Shown here: positions 31,706-40,666 of the stretch, piece by piece
Layout of the letters: each line of letters starts with the position of its first letter
Position numbering within the stretch: position 1 is the first letter of the stretch
Made by a program: the position numbers and the translations under genes
Assembly (NCBI RefSeq): GCF_016863475.1
Contig: NZ_BOOY01000012.1
Location: 1-41,833 of the forward strand
Length of the DNA: 41,833 bases
Direction of reading: 5' to 3'
Source: Spirilliplanes yamanashiensis
GTDB lineage: Bacteria; Actinomycetota; Actinomycetes; Mycobacteriales; Micromonosporaceae
Notes under the pieces: model-generated
Databases searched by the model: none
What the model was told of the DNA's origin: nothing
What the model saw: the letters and a program-made list of their open reading frames with translations, nothing else

Positions 31706-33697
31706 TCAGGGGGTGGAGCGGCGAAGGTCCACCGTTGGGCGGTCTGCGAGGGTGGGGCTCTTTTCGGTCTTGTCTTGAGGCCGTCCGGGTTCGGCGGTGT
31801 GGTTCTTCTGGTCGTCAGTGGGGGCCGGGGGTGAGGCGGCTTGGCGAGGACGGTTGGTGCTTTCGGTCGTGGTACCGGGCTCGATCCGGTTCTGTAGGAA
31901 GCGTTCTCCTGGGATTTCGTCCGGGCCGGATTTCGCAAGATCCGGGTTTCTGACGGCGAATTGGGGCCCGTTCGGCGACCCTGCCTCTGTATCGGCGGCT
32001 GTTCCGGGTTGCTTGCTTGGCTGCGCGGTCGCCGTCGCCGGGTCGTTGGCGGTCGGCTTGGGGGCTTCGGCGTCGTCTTCGGTCGACCGCTGTGGGTATG
32101 CGGTCGTTGCTTTGGCGGTCGGCTGATCCGGGTGGTTCTGGGATGCGGTGGGGGCGGCTTCCATTCGGTCGGCTTGAGCTGGCGAGCCGGATGTAATCGG
32201 TTCGCTCGACCACGACGCCGGCTTCCTGTCCGCCGCCGTTGGGTCCTCTGCCCTCGCCGACGTCACAGCTTCCGTGTGCGCCTCGGCCTTGGTCCGCGTC
32301 TCAGGCTCGGTCCGCGTCCTGCGTTCCGTTTGCGTTCCGGGTTCCGCTCGCACCTCGGGTTCCGTCCGCGCGCCAGACTCCAGCCGTGTCCCGCTTTCCG
32401 TCCGCGGTCCGCTTTCCGTCCGCGGTCCGCTTTCCGTCCGCGGTCCGCTTTCCGTCCGCGGTCCGCTTTCCGCCCGCGGTCCGCTTTCCGCCCGCGGTCC
32501 GCTTTCCGCCCGCGGTCCGCCTTCGGTCCGCGGGCCGTGTTCCGTCTGCGTCCCGGCTCTCGTCTGCGGTTCGACTTCCGCCTGGGTCCCCGCGCCCGTA
32601 CGGGTCCCGGCGTCCGTCCCGGTCTCCGCCCACGTCCCGGCTTCCGCTTGGGTCCCGGCGTCCGTCCGCGCTTCGGCTTCCGTTTGCGCTCCAAGGTCCG
32701 CCGACGCTTCGGCGTCCGTCGGCGCTTCGGTCTCTGCCCGGGTCTCGATTTCCGCCCGCGTCTCGACTTTCGCCCACCCTCCGGCGTCTGCCCCCGAGCT
32801 GGTGTCTGCTGTCTCGTGGTTGGCGGGGGAGCTGGGTGCCAGTGGGTCACCCATGGGGGTGCCGACCTGCCAACCACCACTTCCTGAGTCCGCATCCGTG
32901 TCCGCGTCCGTGTCCGCGTCCGTGTCCGCGTCCGGCTTGTCCGTGCCGGCGGCGCCTGCCGGTGGCCAGCCGTTCACACCGGCTCCGGGTCCCGCGTCTG
33001 TCGACATGCTGAAGTCGGCAGGATCGTCCGCGCCCGCGGCCGGCTCCCCGTCCGCCAGGTTCGGCGGATGGGCGACCGCCTCGATCTGCTCGCCGGACGT
33101 GTCGATCGTCGACGGTGACTGCCACGCGATGTGCGGCGGCTCCGCCAGCGGCCGGCCGCCGAACTCGGCGAGCCAGGCGGCCACGAGCGCCAGGTTCTCG
33201 CGCCACTGCTGCTCGGGGATGTCAGGCAGGATGTCGTCCCACAGCGACAGGAACGTGCCCCGCAGCTGCAGCCGCCCGTGCGGCCGGGCCAGGAACCACA
33301 GGTGCAAGTGCGCGGACCCGTCGCCCCAGCGATTCACGTGAACCCGAGCCACCCCGTCCAACGACCGCACCGCCCGCTCGAGCCGCACCGTCATGACGCC
33401 GAGCTCGGCGGCGAGCAGATTCGGTAGATCCCCGAGATCGAGGTGGGACCGGGACTCCAGGATCAGCACCATCGGCAGACCGGTGGGGCGCTCCATGGCG
33501 CGGACCCGCCACCGTTCGCTGACCCAGATGTACGACTCGTCGGGCGTCGCGCACGCCACGCACTCGGAGGCGTCCTCGCCGTGCCGAGGCGGCTCGACGG
33601 CGACGGGTTCGTCGAGGGCCTTGACGCGCATGTCGCCCTCGAACGGGAAGGAGGGCCAGCGGGTGAAGTCGGGCAGCGGGGAGGTGTTGTCGGGCAC
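31706..33697 (-). CDS. HIT-like N-terminal domain with a long repetitive acidic tail
   Basis: A 663-residue protein. Residues about 1-190 look folded and HIT-like: SECVACATPDESYIWVSERWRV (CxxC), VLILESRSHLDLGDLP, then GSAHLHLWFLARPHG, where the HxHxW stands for the HxHxH of HIT hydrolases, so activity is doubtful. The remaining 470 residues are low-complexity Thr/Glu/Ala/Gly/Arg/Pro, with exact six-residue TESGPR and AESGPR repeats and TDAD repeats, probably disordered. GTG 33697 is chosen because TAGGGT lies 7 nt upstream; the frame reaches 33757. It converges on the ddl-like gene (24 bp). Confidence 0.75.
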   Translation of the reverse strand: MPDNTSPLPDFTRWPSFPFEGDMRVKALDEPVAVEPPRHGEDASECVACATPDESYIWVSERWRVRAMERPTGLPMVLILESRSHLDLGDLPNLLAAELGVMTVRLERAVRSLDGVARVHVNRWGDGSAHLHLWFLARPHGRLQLRGTFLSLWDDILPDIPEQQWRENLALVAAWLAEFGGRPLAEPPHIAWQSPSTIDTSGEQIEAVAHPPNLADGEPAAGADDPADFSMSTDAGPGAGVNGWPPAGAAGTDKPDADTDADTDADTDADSGSGGWQVGTPMGDPLAPSSPANHETADTSSGADAGGWAKVETRAEIETRAETEAPTDAEASADLGAQTEAEARTDAGTQAEAGTWAETGTDAGTRTGAGTQAEVEPQTRAGTQTEHGPRTEGGPRAESGPRAESGPRAESGPRTESGPRTESGPRTESGPRTESGTRLESGARTEPEVRAEPGTQTERRTRTEPETRTKAEAHTEAVTSARAEDPTAADRKPASWSSEPITSGSPAQADRMEAAPTASQNHPDQPTAKATTAYPQRSTEDDAEAPKPTANDPATATAQPSKQPGTAADTEAGSPNGPQFAVRNPDLAKSGPDEIPGERFLQNRIEPGTTTESTNRPRQAASPPAPTDDQKNHTAEPGRPQDKTEKSPTLADRPTVDLRRSTP
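32391..32534 (-). repeat. Eight 18-bp tandem units
   Basis: The unit CCGCTTTCCGTCCGCGGT repeats at 32391, 32409, 32427 and 32445. Three copies with one change follow at 32463, 32481 and 32499, and one diverged copy is at 32517. In the minus strand it encodes TESGPR or AESGPR in the tail of the HIT-like protein. The two homogeneous subtypes suggest recent duplication. Confidence 0.92.
32888..32935 (-). repeat. Four 12-bp tandem units
   Basis: GTCCGCGTCCGT-type units at 32888, 32900, 32912 and 32924 encode TDAD repeats within the same HIT-like protein tail. Confidence 0.85.
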
Positions 33698-33704
33698 GAG
33701 GACG

Positions 33705-33710
33705 ACCCTA
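33705..33710 (-). promoter_or_regulatory. Leaderless -10 (TAGGGT) for the HIT-like gene
   Basis: On the minus strand TAGGGT is followed by 7 nt (CGTCCTC) and GTG 33697. No Shine-Dalgarno. Confidence 0.5.
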
Positions 33711-33837
33711 TTGCAGGAGGCGTCCGCCTGTCTTTCCTCGGTTCGGCCCGCCGGCATGAGGGCGGGGACGGTGGTCCGGGGCTCGCACAGCGGGTGCGCC
33801 GAAATTGGCCGTTCGGGGCCGTAACCCGATCTGCCGG

Positions 33838-33952
33838 TTGTCCACAGGAGTTATCCACAGGGCACGCCGTTTCACGTGAAACGCCACGTCGCAGGGTGTG
33901 CGCGCCTGTGGATGACCGTGCGTGAGCTCTGGATTGGATCGCGTTATCCACA
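33838..33952. promoter_or_regulatory. Cluster of DnaA boxes
   Basis: TTGTCCACA (33838-33846), TTATCCACA (33851-33859) and TTATCCACA (33944-33952) are exact boxes. TGTGGATGA (33907-33915) is a one-mismatch box in the other direction. A further one-mismatch TTATCCGCA is at 34711-34719. The cluster is interleaved with the parS at 33869. Confidence 0.7.
33869..33882. promoter_or_regulatory. parS site 1
   Basis: GTTTCACGTGAAAC, the perfect 14-bp palindrome bound by actinobacterial ParB. It is between two DnaA boxes. Confidence 0.9.
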
Positions 33953-33989
33953 AGTCGCGGCGCTCCGTCGGCGTGGACGCGAGCGCGCC

Positions 33990-34003
33990 GTTTCACGTGA
34001 AAC
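33990..34003. promoter_or_regulatory. parS site 2
   Basis: Exact GTTTCACGTGAAAC, 121 bp from site 1. Confidence 0.9.
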
Positions 34004-34948
34004 GGTGACCCTATGACCGCCTGGCGAACGCCGACGCTCGGCGCTTGGAGGCAGATCGCACCAGGCCGCTCAAGCGGGACGCTCGCCCTCCCAACATCAA
34101 CTGTCGGCGTTCACTTGGGTGCGACGGGCGGTGTGACAGCCTACGAGTCGGTGGCGTACCGATCCGGTGCCTTCGGACGCCGAGTCACCGACGCTAGCTC
34201 CGCATGAGGCGCCAGCTAGGTCTTCGACAGCTACTGCCGAGCACATGCACGACCGTCCAAGTGCCGAACTCGTCCGTCAGCGCCGCGGTAAGGCTGCGAT
34301 GGCGGGCTGGGTCCGCTGCACCAATGCACGTCGCGGATGGCAGGCCCGAGTCTGCCCAACGAGCTGGGCACTGCGTCCCCGTATCGCCGTCTCCAGCCAA
34401 CGACTCGTCAGCGCCTGAGGGCCTCGGTGGGCGGACACGAAGATCGTATGCGCGCGCAGGGCTGACACTGCTTCGGAACCAGAAAGCATCTCGCTCACCC
34501 GACCTGGAAGGCGATCCCCACAGCTCGCCGCCCAGCCGAGGGCGTCGTCGTGCCCAACTGAGCCGACTCAGGTTGGGAGACCTGCCGGCGTCACGTTCTT
34601 TCGGGACGGTCTCAGCTGGGTGTGGAAGCCGGGCACTCCGCCTAGGGCGTTGGTGTGTCCACGTGTCCTACCGCGAACGGCGAACGCATACCGCCTGCGT
34701 CGTTGCGAGGTTATCCGCATAGGAGCGCTCGCTAGACACACCTGCGGCCAAGCTGGCGATGGGTGGGGAATGGCCAAGCGACGGCGTGCCGAGGCTGGCG
34801 AGGCTGGCGAGGCCGGCGAGCTGGGCCTGCGGTCAGCCTCGTGCTAGCTGCGCCAGACACGAGGGTCATCCCGATTCCGCGGCTCGCCCGAGCTAACGGG
34901 TAGCGAGATCGCCCGACGGCCGCATGATCCGGTGCGGCGTAGAGTCGC

Positions 34949-34962
34949 GTTCCACGTGAAAC
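34949..34962. promoter_or_regulatory. parS site 3 (one base off the palindrome)
   Basis: GTTCCACGTGAAAC differs from the other sites at one position; this variant matches the core of the Bacillus parS and is a known functional form. Confidence 0.75.
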
Positions 34963-35124
34963 CATGCCATCTAACGAGTCGCTATCGTGCGGTCCTGCGT
35001 GCGGGCTTCCTGTTCGACAACCGCACAATTTGCCAAGCATCGAACGATCGCTACCGGTAGTGGCGTGTGGCCGGAGGCTTGAGGCTCTGTTCTGACCTAC
35101 GGCCGACGTGAGGCTGGCTTCCGT

Positions 35125-35138
35125 GTTTCACGTGAAAC
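35125..35138. promoter_or_regulatory. parS site 4
   Basis: Exact GTTTCACGTGAAAC in the gene-free region upstream of the VOC gene. Confidence 0.9.
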
Positions 35139-35494
35139 CGGCCGGCTTAGGTCATCGCATGCGTTGACCCGCTTGTGGCGGCGACACCGATCGTCAGGTG
35201 GATTTGGCTGGGCGCTAGAAGCGCCACGCGCCGAGCGCAGGCTGGCTTCCTTTGCCAGACCGCCCGTAGCGACTCCAGCGCACCGTCTCCAGCCGAGGAT
35301 CATCTGCGAGCCGCTGGGCTCGTTGAAGCATCGGTCAGCACGCAGTCGGGGGTGACCGCCACGTGTCGTTGCCTGCCGGACTTAATGGTTCAGCCGAACC
35401 ATGCGGCAAGTACGCACCGGCCGCTCGTTCGTCCAGTGATCGGGTGAGGCCCCTGGCCATTGCACAAGGGCCTCGCACCTGTGCCGCCGGAGGT

Positions 35495-35911
35495 CTACTG
35501 CTTGCGCGCCTGATTGAAGCGGAGCATGTTCCCGGCCGGGTCGCGGAAGGCACAATCCCGCACCCCGTACGGCTGGTCGATCGGCTCCTGCAGCACCTCG
35601 CCGCCGGCTGCGCGGATCCGCTCGAACGTGGCGTCGCAGTCGTCGGTGGTGAAGATGACGGCGCGCAGGAGGCCCTTGGCGAGGAGCTCTGCCATGGCCT
35701 CCTTGTCAGCGGGGGAGGCGTTCGGGTCAGCGAGGGGCGGCTCGAGGACGATGGTGACGTCCGGCTGGGACGGGGACCCGACCGAGACCCAGCGCATGTT
35801 CTCGAAGCTGACGTCATTGCGGACCTCAAGGCCGAGGACGTCGCGGTAGAAGGCGAGCGCCTTGTCGTGGTCGTCGACGGCGATGAAGCACTGCGAAACC
35901 TTGATCTCCAT
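35495..35911 (-). CDS. VOC (glyoxalase/bleomycin-resistance fold) protein
   Basis: A 138-residue protein with two beta-alpha-beta-beta-beta modules: MEIKVSQCFIAVDDHDKALAFYRDVLGLEVRNDV, then LLRAVIFTTDDCDATFERIRAAGGEVLQEP and YGVRDCAFRDPAGNMLRFNQ, where Glu and His/Asp positions would bind metal. Substrate unknown. ATG 35911 is preceded by TAGCGT at a 7-nt distance. GTG 35920, overlapping the AraC-type stop as GTGA, would give three more residues and translational coupling. It lies downstream of an AraC-type regulator on the same strand, a common pairing. Confidence 0.88.
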   Translation of the reverse strand: MEIKVSQCFIAVDDHDKALAFYRDVLGLEVRNDVSFENMRWVSVGSPSQPDVTIVLEPPLADPNASPADKEAMAELLAKGLLRAVIFTTDDCDATFERIRAAGGEVLQEPIDQPYGVRDCAFRDPAGNMLRFNQARKQ

Positions 35912-35916
35912 GGCAA

Positions 35917-36342
35917 TCACGCTACGGGTCCGGGAGTCTGGCGTGCTTCTCCATTCCTGACCGGTCGCGTGTAGATCTTCGCGTAGCAGGCCGGGATGGC
36001 GGCGCCGCTGTCATGATTCCGGGCCCGGTAGGAGCTGGGGCTCTCGCCGACCAGCTCCGTGAACCGGGAGCTGAACGATCCGAGGGACGTACAGCCGACC
36101 GCGAAGCAGACCTCGGTGACCGACAGATCGCCCCGTCGCAGGAGGGCCTTCGCCCGCTCGATGCGGCGAGTCATCAGGTAGCTGTAGGGGGTCTCGCCGA
36201 AGGCAGCGCGGAAACTCCGGGAGAAGTGACCGGGGGACATGAAGGCGACGCGCGCCAGTGCCGGCACATCCAGCGGCTCCGCGTAATCGCGGTCCATCAC
36301 GTCGCGGGCGCGGCGCAGCCGAACCAGGTCCTCCACCGTCAC
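35917..36342 (-). CDS. AraC-family transcriptional regulator (DNA-binding domain only)
   Basis: A 141-residue protein consisting almost only of the AraC/XylS double HTH: ARDVMDRDYAEPLDVPALARVAFMSPGHFSRSFRAAFGETPYSYL, then RRIERAKALLRRGDLSVTEVCFAVGCTSLGSFSSRFTELVGESPSSYR, the family signature. There is no N-terminal effector domain. A 35-residue tail follows. Start GTG 36342; GTG 36336 is alternative. Its stop overlaps the start of the VOC gene, so the two are cotranscribed and it probably controls that gene. Confidence 0.9.
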   Translation of the reverse strand: MTVEDLVRLRRARDVMDRDYAEPLDVPALARVAFMSPGHFSRSFRAAFGETPYSYLMTRRIERAKALLRRGDLSVTEVCFAVGCTSLGSFSSRFTELVGESPSSYRARNHDSGAAIPACYAKIYTRPVRNGEARQTPGPVA

Positions 36343-36922
36343 GCGACCACCATCCCACAGCGCCCGGCGCCGACAACATCACCGCAACGGTGTCCGCTCA
36401 GCGGCCAGGAGGAGGTGCAGGTAAGCGAGGTATGGCCGGACCCGCGCTGGATTTGGGCCGACGACCATCTGGACGCCGGCCGCGGCCCGCCACTACTGGC
36501 CTACCATGCCCGGCACTTTGGGCCACCAGCGCGGCCGACCTCCAGTGACCTATGGATAGGGCGTCTAGCTACCTCGCTCTCAGCACCACCGTTCTGTCAG
36601 ATGCTCACGTGCCTCCGGCAGGCCCTCTTGTACACGAGCGACACCGGACACGCGCAGAGCGCCGGCCTAGCCTCACTCGGCAATCACTGTCGGGTCGAGG
36701 TGCCGGTCCCACCCAAGCCACCGCACGCGAGGCTTTGAAAGCCTTCGAGAGCTGCGGACGGTGCTAAGCACTAGCGGTCGTCCACGCAAGCCGTTCGCAA
36801 CCCGGTGGAAGCGCGTTCCGGCAACGGATACCCAGGACCAGCCGACCCGTACCACGGGTACGAAGAAGGGCGCGTGATCCGGCGTACCGAATCACGCGCC
36901 CTTCCGACGCACCCGGATGTAG
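36343..36922. other. Gene-free gap upstream of the AraC-type gene
   Basis: No supported gene; short open frames lack ribosome-binding sites and similarity. Its base composition, like that of 34010-35490, looks less G+C-rich than the flanking genes. It ends with the parB terminator at 36865-36904. Confidence 0.6.
36865..36904 (-). terminator. Hairpin terminator of the rsmG-parA-parB operon
   Basis: Perfect 14-bp arms 36865-36878 (GAAGGGCGCGTGAT) and 36891-36904 flank a 12-nt loop, 19 nt after the parB stop. Confidence 0.8.
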
Positions 36923-37957
36923 CTAGTCCTCCTCGGCCTGCTGCTCCATGCCGATGATCCCGACGATGCGCTCGAGGTCGTCTACCGTCGCGAACTCTAT
37001 GGTTATCTTGCCCTTGTTCCGGCCGATGTCGACCTTCACGCGGGTGTCGAAGCGGTCCGAGAGCCGGTCGGCCAGGTCGTTCAGGGCGGGGGCGTGGACC
37101 TTGCCACGCCGCGACGGAGCGGCCTTCTTCGCCGGGCCGTCCGCGATGGCGAGCGAGACGAGCTCCTCCGTGGCGCGTACCGACAGGCCTTCGGCCACGA
37201 TGCGCAGCGCCAGCTGCTCCTGGGCCTCGGAGTCATCCAGGCCGAGGAGGGCGCGGGCGTGGCCGGCAGAGAGGATGCCGGCGGCGACGCGGCGCTGGAC
37301 CGGGGCTGGGAGGTTCAGCAGGCGGATCGTGTTCGAGATCTGGGGGCGGCTCCGGCCGATCCGCTTCGCCAGCTCGTCGTGGGTGGCGCCGAATTCTTCC
37401 AGGAGCTGCTGGTACGCCGCCGCCTCTTCCAGAGGGTTGAGGTTGGCGCGGTGGATGTTCTCCAGCAGGGCGTCCCGGAGCATGGCGTCGTCCGGGGTGT
37501 CGCGGACGATCGCCGGGATGTTCTCCTTGCCGATCGCCTGGGCCGCGCGCCAGCGGCGCTCACCCATAACCAGTTCGTAGCGGCCCTCACCGAGTTCGCG
37601 GACGACGATGGGCTGGAGGAAACCGACCTCGGTGATGGAGGTCTTGAGTTCGTCTAGCGCCTCCTCGTCGAACACCGACCGTGGCTGCTTCGGGTTCGGT
37701 TCGATCGCCGAGACCGGGATCTCGGCGAACCGAGCGCCCGGTACGGGGTTCAGCGCGGGTTCGTCCACGACCGGCGCCGGCGCCGGGGCGGGCGGTTCCG
37801 CGGGCGCGGACGCGATGGGGGCGTCCGGCTGCGGGGCGGGATCCGACAGGGGCGGGGCCGAGTCCGGCTCGGCGACCGCCGTACCGGCTGCTGCCGGGCC
37901 CGTCGGGATGAGGGCGCCCAGGCCGCGCCCCAGGCCCCCCCGCGGACGATTCTTCAT
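36923..37957 (-). CDS. parB: Chromosome-partitioning protein ParB
   Basis: A 344-residue ParB. It starts [18 protein letters not shown] (ParA-contact motif), followed by a Pro/Ala-rich linker (to about 75). The CTPase/N-domain has [22 protein letters not shown] and [12 protein letters not shown] (box II GERRWRA). The HTH region has [22 protein letters not shown], which recognises parS, and the C-terminus is a dimerisation domain. ParB loads on parS and spreads, recruiting SMC and ParA. ATG 37957 overlaps the parA stop (ATGA) and has GGGAGG upstream. Six parS sites lie within 4 kb. Confidence 0.96.
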   Translation of the reverse strand: MKNRPRGGLGRGLGALIPTGPAAAGTAVAEPDSAPPLSDPAPQPDAPIASAPAEPPAPAPAPVVDEPALNPVPGARFAEIPVSAIEPNPKQPRSVFDEEALDELKTSITEVGFLQPIVVRELGEGRYELVMGERRWRAAQAIGKENIPAIVRDTPDDAMLRDALLENIHRANLNPLEEAAAYQQLLEEFGATHDELAKRIGRSRPQISNTIRLLNLPAPVQRRVAAGILSAGHARALLGLDDSEAQEQLALRIVAEGLSVRATEELVSLAIADGPAKKAAPSRRGKVHAPALNDLADRLSDRFDTRVKVDIGRNKGKITIEFATVDDLERIVGIIGMEQQAEED

Positions 37958-40665
37958 GCCGTGCCTCCCATGACGCCGCGATTCGCGATCTCCAACGCTG
38001 CCTCGAAGTAGCTCGTGGCGCCGCGCGATCCCGGATCGTAGGTCATGACCGACTGGCCGTAGCTCGGTGCCTCGGACACGCGGACGTTGCGCGGGATGAC
38101 CGCCTCGAGGACCTTGTCCCCGAAGTGGTTGCGGACGTCCTGCTCGACGGCGTCGGCCAGCCGGGTGCGGCGGTCGTACATGGTCAGCAGGATCGTGGAG
38201 ACGTCGAGGGTGGGGTTCAGGTGCTGCTTCACCAGGTTGATGTTGTTGATCAGCTGGTTAAGGCCCTCGAGCGCGTAGTACTCGCACTGGATGGGGATCA
38301 GCACCTCTTGGGCCGCGACGAGGGCGTTGACCGTCAGCAGGCCGAGGGACGGCGGGCAGTCGATGAACACGTAGTCGAAGGTCTCGGGGTGGTTCGTGAT
38401 CGCGCGGGAGAGGCGCGACTCACGGGCGACGACGGAGACGAGCTCGATTTCCGCGCCCGCGAGGTCGATCGTGGCTGGCACGCACCACAGGTTCGGGATG
38501 CCCTCGACGGCCTGGGCGATCTCGGCCAGCGGCACGTTGTCGATGAGGCAGTCGTACACGTCGGGGATGCCGGCGTGGTGGGGGACGTTGAGGCCCGTGG
38601 AGGCGTTGCCCTGGGGGTCGAGGTCGACGACCAGGACGCGGTTGCCGTGCAGGGCGAGCGCGACGGCCAGGTTGACGGTGGTGGTGGTCTTGCCCACGCC
38701 GCCCTTCTGGTTCGCGACGCAGAGGACGCGCGGGTGGGTCGGTCGCGGCATAGTGATTTCGCCGCTCGGGTTCAGAATTTGCACGGCGCGGAGAGCCTCC
38801 ATGGCCAGCGGCGGATCGTCGTCGACGTGCGCCGTTTCACGTGAAACATCTTCGGCGGGGGCGTCGGGCTGGACGGAGACGGGTGCTGCGGAGACCGGGG
38901 CGACCGTGCCGCCGTGGCCGTCCGCCTCGGAGGGGTGTGGTCGCGGGGACGGAGCGGTGCGCCGAGGCGCCTCCTGCTCCACCTCGCCCTGGGCCACCGG
39001 CGAACCACCGGCGCCGTAGACCCGGCCGGCAGACGACCGCGGCTCGGCGCCGTACCCACTTCCGACGCGCGGCTGAGGCGGCACGTTCAGCTCCCCACTC
39101 TCGAATCCGTACCCGTACCCGGCGCTCGTCGCGGCGAACGCACCGGCTGAGCCGGTTTCACGTGAAACGCGGCCGCCCCAACTGGTCGAGCCACTCCCGT
39201 ACTCATGCACCGTGTCATCCCTGCCTGCTGCGGATGGATTGGTGGCCCGGACCCTCACCGGGACACCGCGGGGCGATGCGTGCGGATCGGTTGGACCGGG
39301 CGGGGGTTCGGGAGCGCCCGCGGTCCGTTCCACACTATCGACGCGCGGCCAGCCTACGGCGACAGGGCTGGCAGGGCCACGGGTGTCCGCCTGATGGGTC
39401 GGCGATGCGGCTGCCGATGGGACGGCGAAGACGAGGAATCCCGGTACTAGGGAGAGGGTCCCGCCGAAGGTTCGGAGCGGGAGGTCAGGCCATCCGACCA
39501 GAGCGTGCGTCTGGATGGAGGCTGAGTCGCCCGCGACGGCCTCGGATTGGGCGGCGGCCGACCAACCGTCGGAGGCGGACCTACTACCGGACGTCTCGGT
39601 CGCCAGGTGTGTAAACCCGCCAGCCGAGGGCTCGGCAGGTAAGGGTGCAGACCCGCCAGGCAGGGGCGCGGCAGATAGAGGTGCCAACCCGTCAGCTGGG
39701 GGCTCGGCAGATAGAGGTGCCAGCCCGGCAGCCGGAGGTTCGGCGGCTCGCGGCGCGGATCTGCCATCGGACGCTTGCGCGTTCGGGAACACAGACGCGG
39801 CAACGGAGGCCCGGAGACCAGCAGCGGAACTGCGATCAGCGGGTTGGCGACCCGCCGGTGACGGGACGGGCTCTTCGACCGTCGGCACGACGTGCCGCTG
39901 CGTACCAGCGGGTGGGGTGCCGCGTTCCCGGAGGTCGCCCGGCTCTCCGGATGCATGGCCGGTGGGTGTTGCGTCGTGGGACTCGCGCGGCGGTGCGCTC
40001 CCCTCCGCCGGCGGCCTACGGGACCACGTAGCCGCGGGGGAGGGGCGCGCCCAGACGGGTGGGCGGTCCGCACTCGTCGACTTGAGGATCCGCGCCACGT
40101 CAGCCGGGGACGCGCCGCCGGCTCTCCCGTTAGGTCGCTGGGCGGTCTTCGGAACGCTCGAAAAGGAAGGCCGATCGATACCGGAAGCTTGTGATTCACC
40201 CGTTCGCGCGCTGTCGCCGTCGGCAGAGTCGTGATTGTGGCCGCTTCCGGAGTGCGAGGCAGCGGGCGCGGCAGGCGCCGGGCTTACACCGCCCGACGAG
40301 CCTGATGAGTCGCTGGGGTGCGTCGAGGCGCCGGCCGCGCCGGCCGACGAGGCAGGCTCGGCGGCAGGTGCAACCATGCGGCTGCGTGAGTCTTCGGCCC
40401 CGCTGCCTGCCGCGTCTGCCGCCCGGGCACCGGAGCCTCGTGTCGTCCGGTCGACCGCAGTTCGGCTCGGCTGTACATCGGATGCGGCAGCAGGAACCTC
40501 GTCGTCGAGCTCCTCGTCAGCGTCCCTGAGCAACGGCGGGGTGGAGCCGACGCCCAACCCCTGCTCCGCCATCAACGCCATGGACAGCCGCGGGACGAAC
40601 TGCTCCGCCGACGGCACGGGACGGCGGGAAGGGGTGCCCGAGGATGGCGCTTCCCGCCCGTCCAT
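37954..40665 (-). CDS. parA: Chromosome-partitioning ATPase ParA with long N-terminal extension
   Basis: The C-terminal 270 residues are a complete Walker-type Par[25 protein letters not shown] (deviant Walker A), [14 protein letters not shown] (A'), [18 protein letters not shown] (Walker B) and [22 protein letters not shown]. The frame is open without a stop to ATG 40665, which has GGAGG 8 nt upstream and lies 1 nt after the rsmG stop. This gives 903 residues, about 630 of them Pro/Ala/Ser/Gly-rich. GTG 39210 ([13 protein letters not shown]) would give 418 residues and is a credible alternative. Two parS sites lie in its coding region. It is coupled to parB by ATGA. Confidence 0.9.
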   Translation of the reverse strand: MDGREAPSSGTPSRRPVPSAEQFVPRLSMALMAEQGLGVGSTPPLLRDADEELDDEVPAAASDVQPSRTAVDRTTRGSGARAADAAGSGAEDSRSRMVAPAAEPASSAGAAGASTHPSDSSGSSGGVSPAPAAPAASHSGSGHNHDSADGDSARTGESQASGIDRPSFSSVPKTAQRPNGRAGGASPADVARILKSTSADRPPVWARPSPAATWSRRPPAEGSAPPRESHDATPTGHASGEPGDLRERGTPPAGTQRHVVPTVEEPVPSPAGRQPADRSSAAGLRASVAASVFPNAQASDGRSAPRAAEPPAAGLAPLSAEPPADGLAPLSAAPLPGGSAPLPAEPSAGGFTHLATETSGSRSASDGWSAAAQSEAVAGDSASIQTHALVGWPDLPLRTFGGTLSLVPGFLVFAVPSAAASPTHQADTRGPASPVAVGWPRVDSVERTAGAPEPPPGPTDPHASPRGVPVRVRATNPSAAGRDDTVHEYGSGSTSWGGRVSRETGSAGAFAATSAGYGYGFESGELNVPPQPRVGSGYGAEPRSSAGRVYGAGGSPVAQGEVEQEAPRRTAPSPRPHPSEADGHGGTVAPVSAAPVSVQPDAPAEDVSRETAHVDDDPPLAMEALRAVQILNPSGEITMPRPTHPRVLCVANQKGGVGKTTTTVNLAVALALHGNRVLVVDLDPQGNASTGLNVPHHAGIPDVYDCLIDNVPLAEIAQAVEGIPNLWCVPATIDLAGAEIELVSVVARESRLSRAITNHPETFDYVFIDCPPSLGLLTVNALVAAQEVLIPIQCEYYALEGLNQLINNINLVKQHLNPTLDVSTILLTMYDRRTRLADAVEQDVRNHFGDKVLEAVIPRNVRVSEAPSYGQSVMTYDPGSRGATSYFEAALEIANRGVMGGTA
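38834..38847. promoter_or_regulatory. parS site 5, inside parA
   Basis: Exact GTTTCACGTGAAAC, read on the minus strand as Val-Ser-Arg-Glu-Thr in the parA frame. Confidence 0.9.
39155..39168. promoter_or_regulatory. parS site 6, inside parA
   Basis: Exact GTTTCACGTGAAAC, again encoding Val-Ser-Arg-Glu-Thr in the parA frame, 42 bp downstream (in the gene) of the alternative start GTG 39210. Confidence 0.9.
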
Positions 40666-40666
40666 G

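Larger units (their letters stand above)
33698..35494. other. Gene-free 1.8 kb region with DnaA boxes and parS sites
   Basis: No frame here has the codon pattern, ribosome-binding site or similarity of a real gene. The stretch from about 34010 to 35490 looks clearly less G+C-rich than the genes around it. It holds DnaA boxes at 33838-33952, four parS sites (33869, 33990, 34949, 35125) and a short 9-bp repeat (GAGGCTGGC, 34791-34817). The rest shows nothing I can name. Confidence 0.7.

Noticed and set aside
33838-35138. The chromosomal oriC itself
   Set aside because: dnaA and dnaN are not in the window and only a few DnaA boxes occur; the gene order places oriC beyond the right edge.
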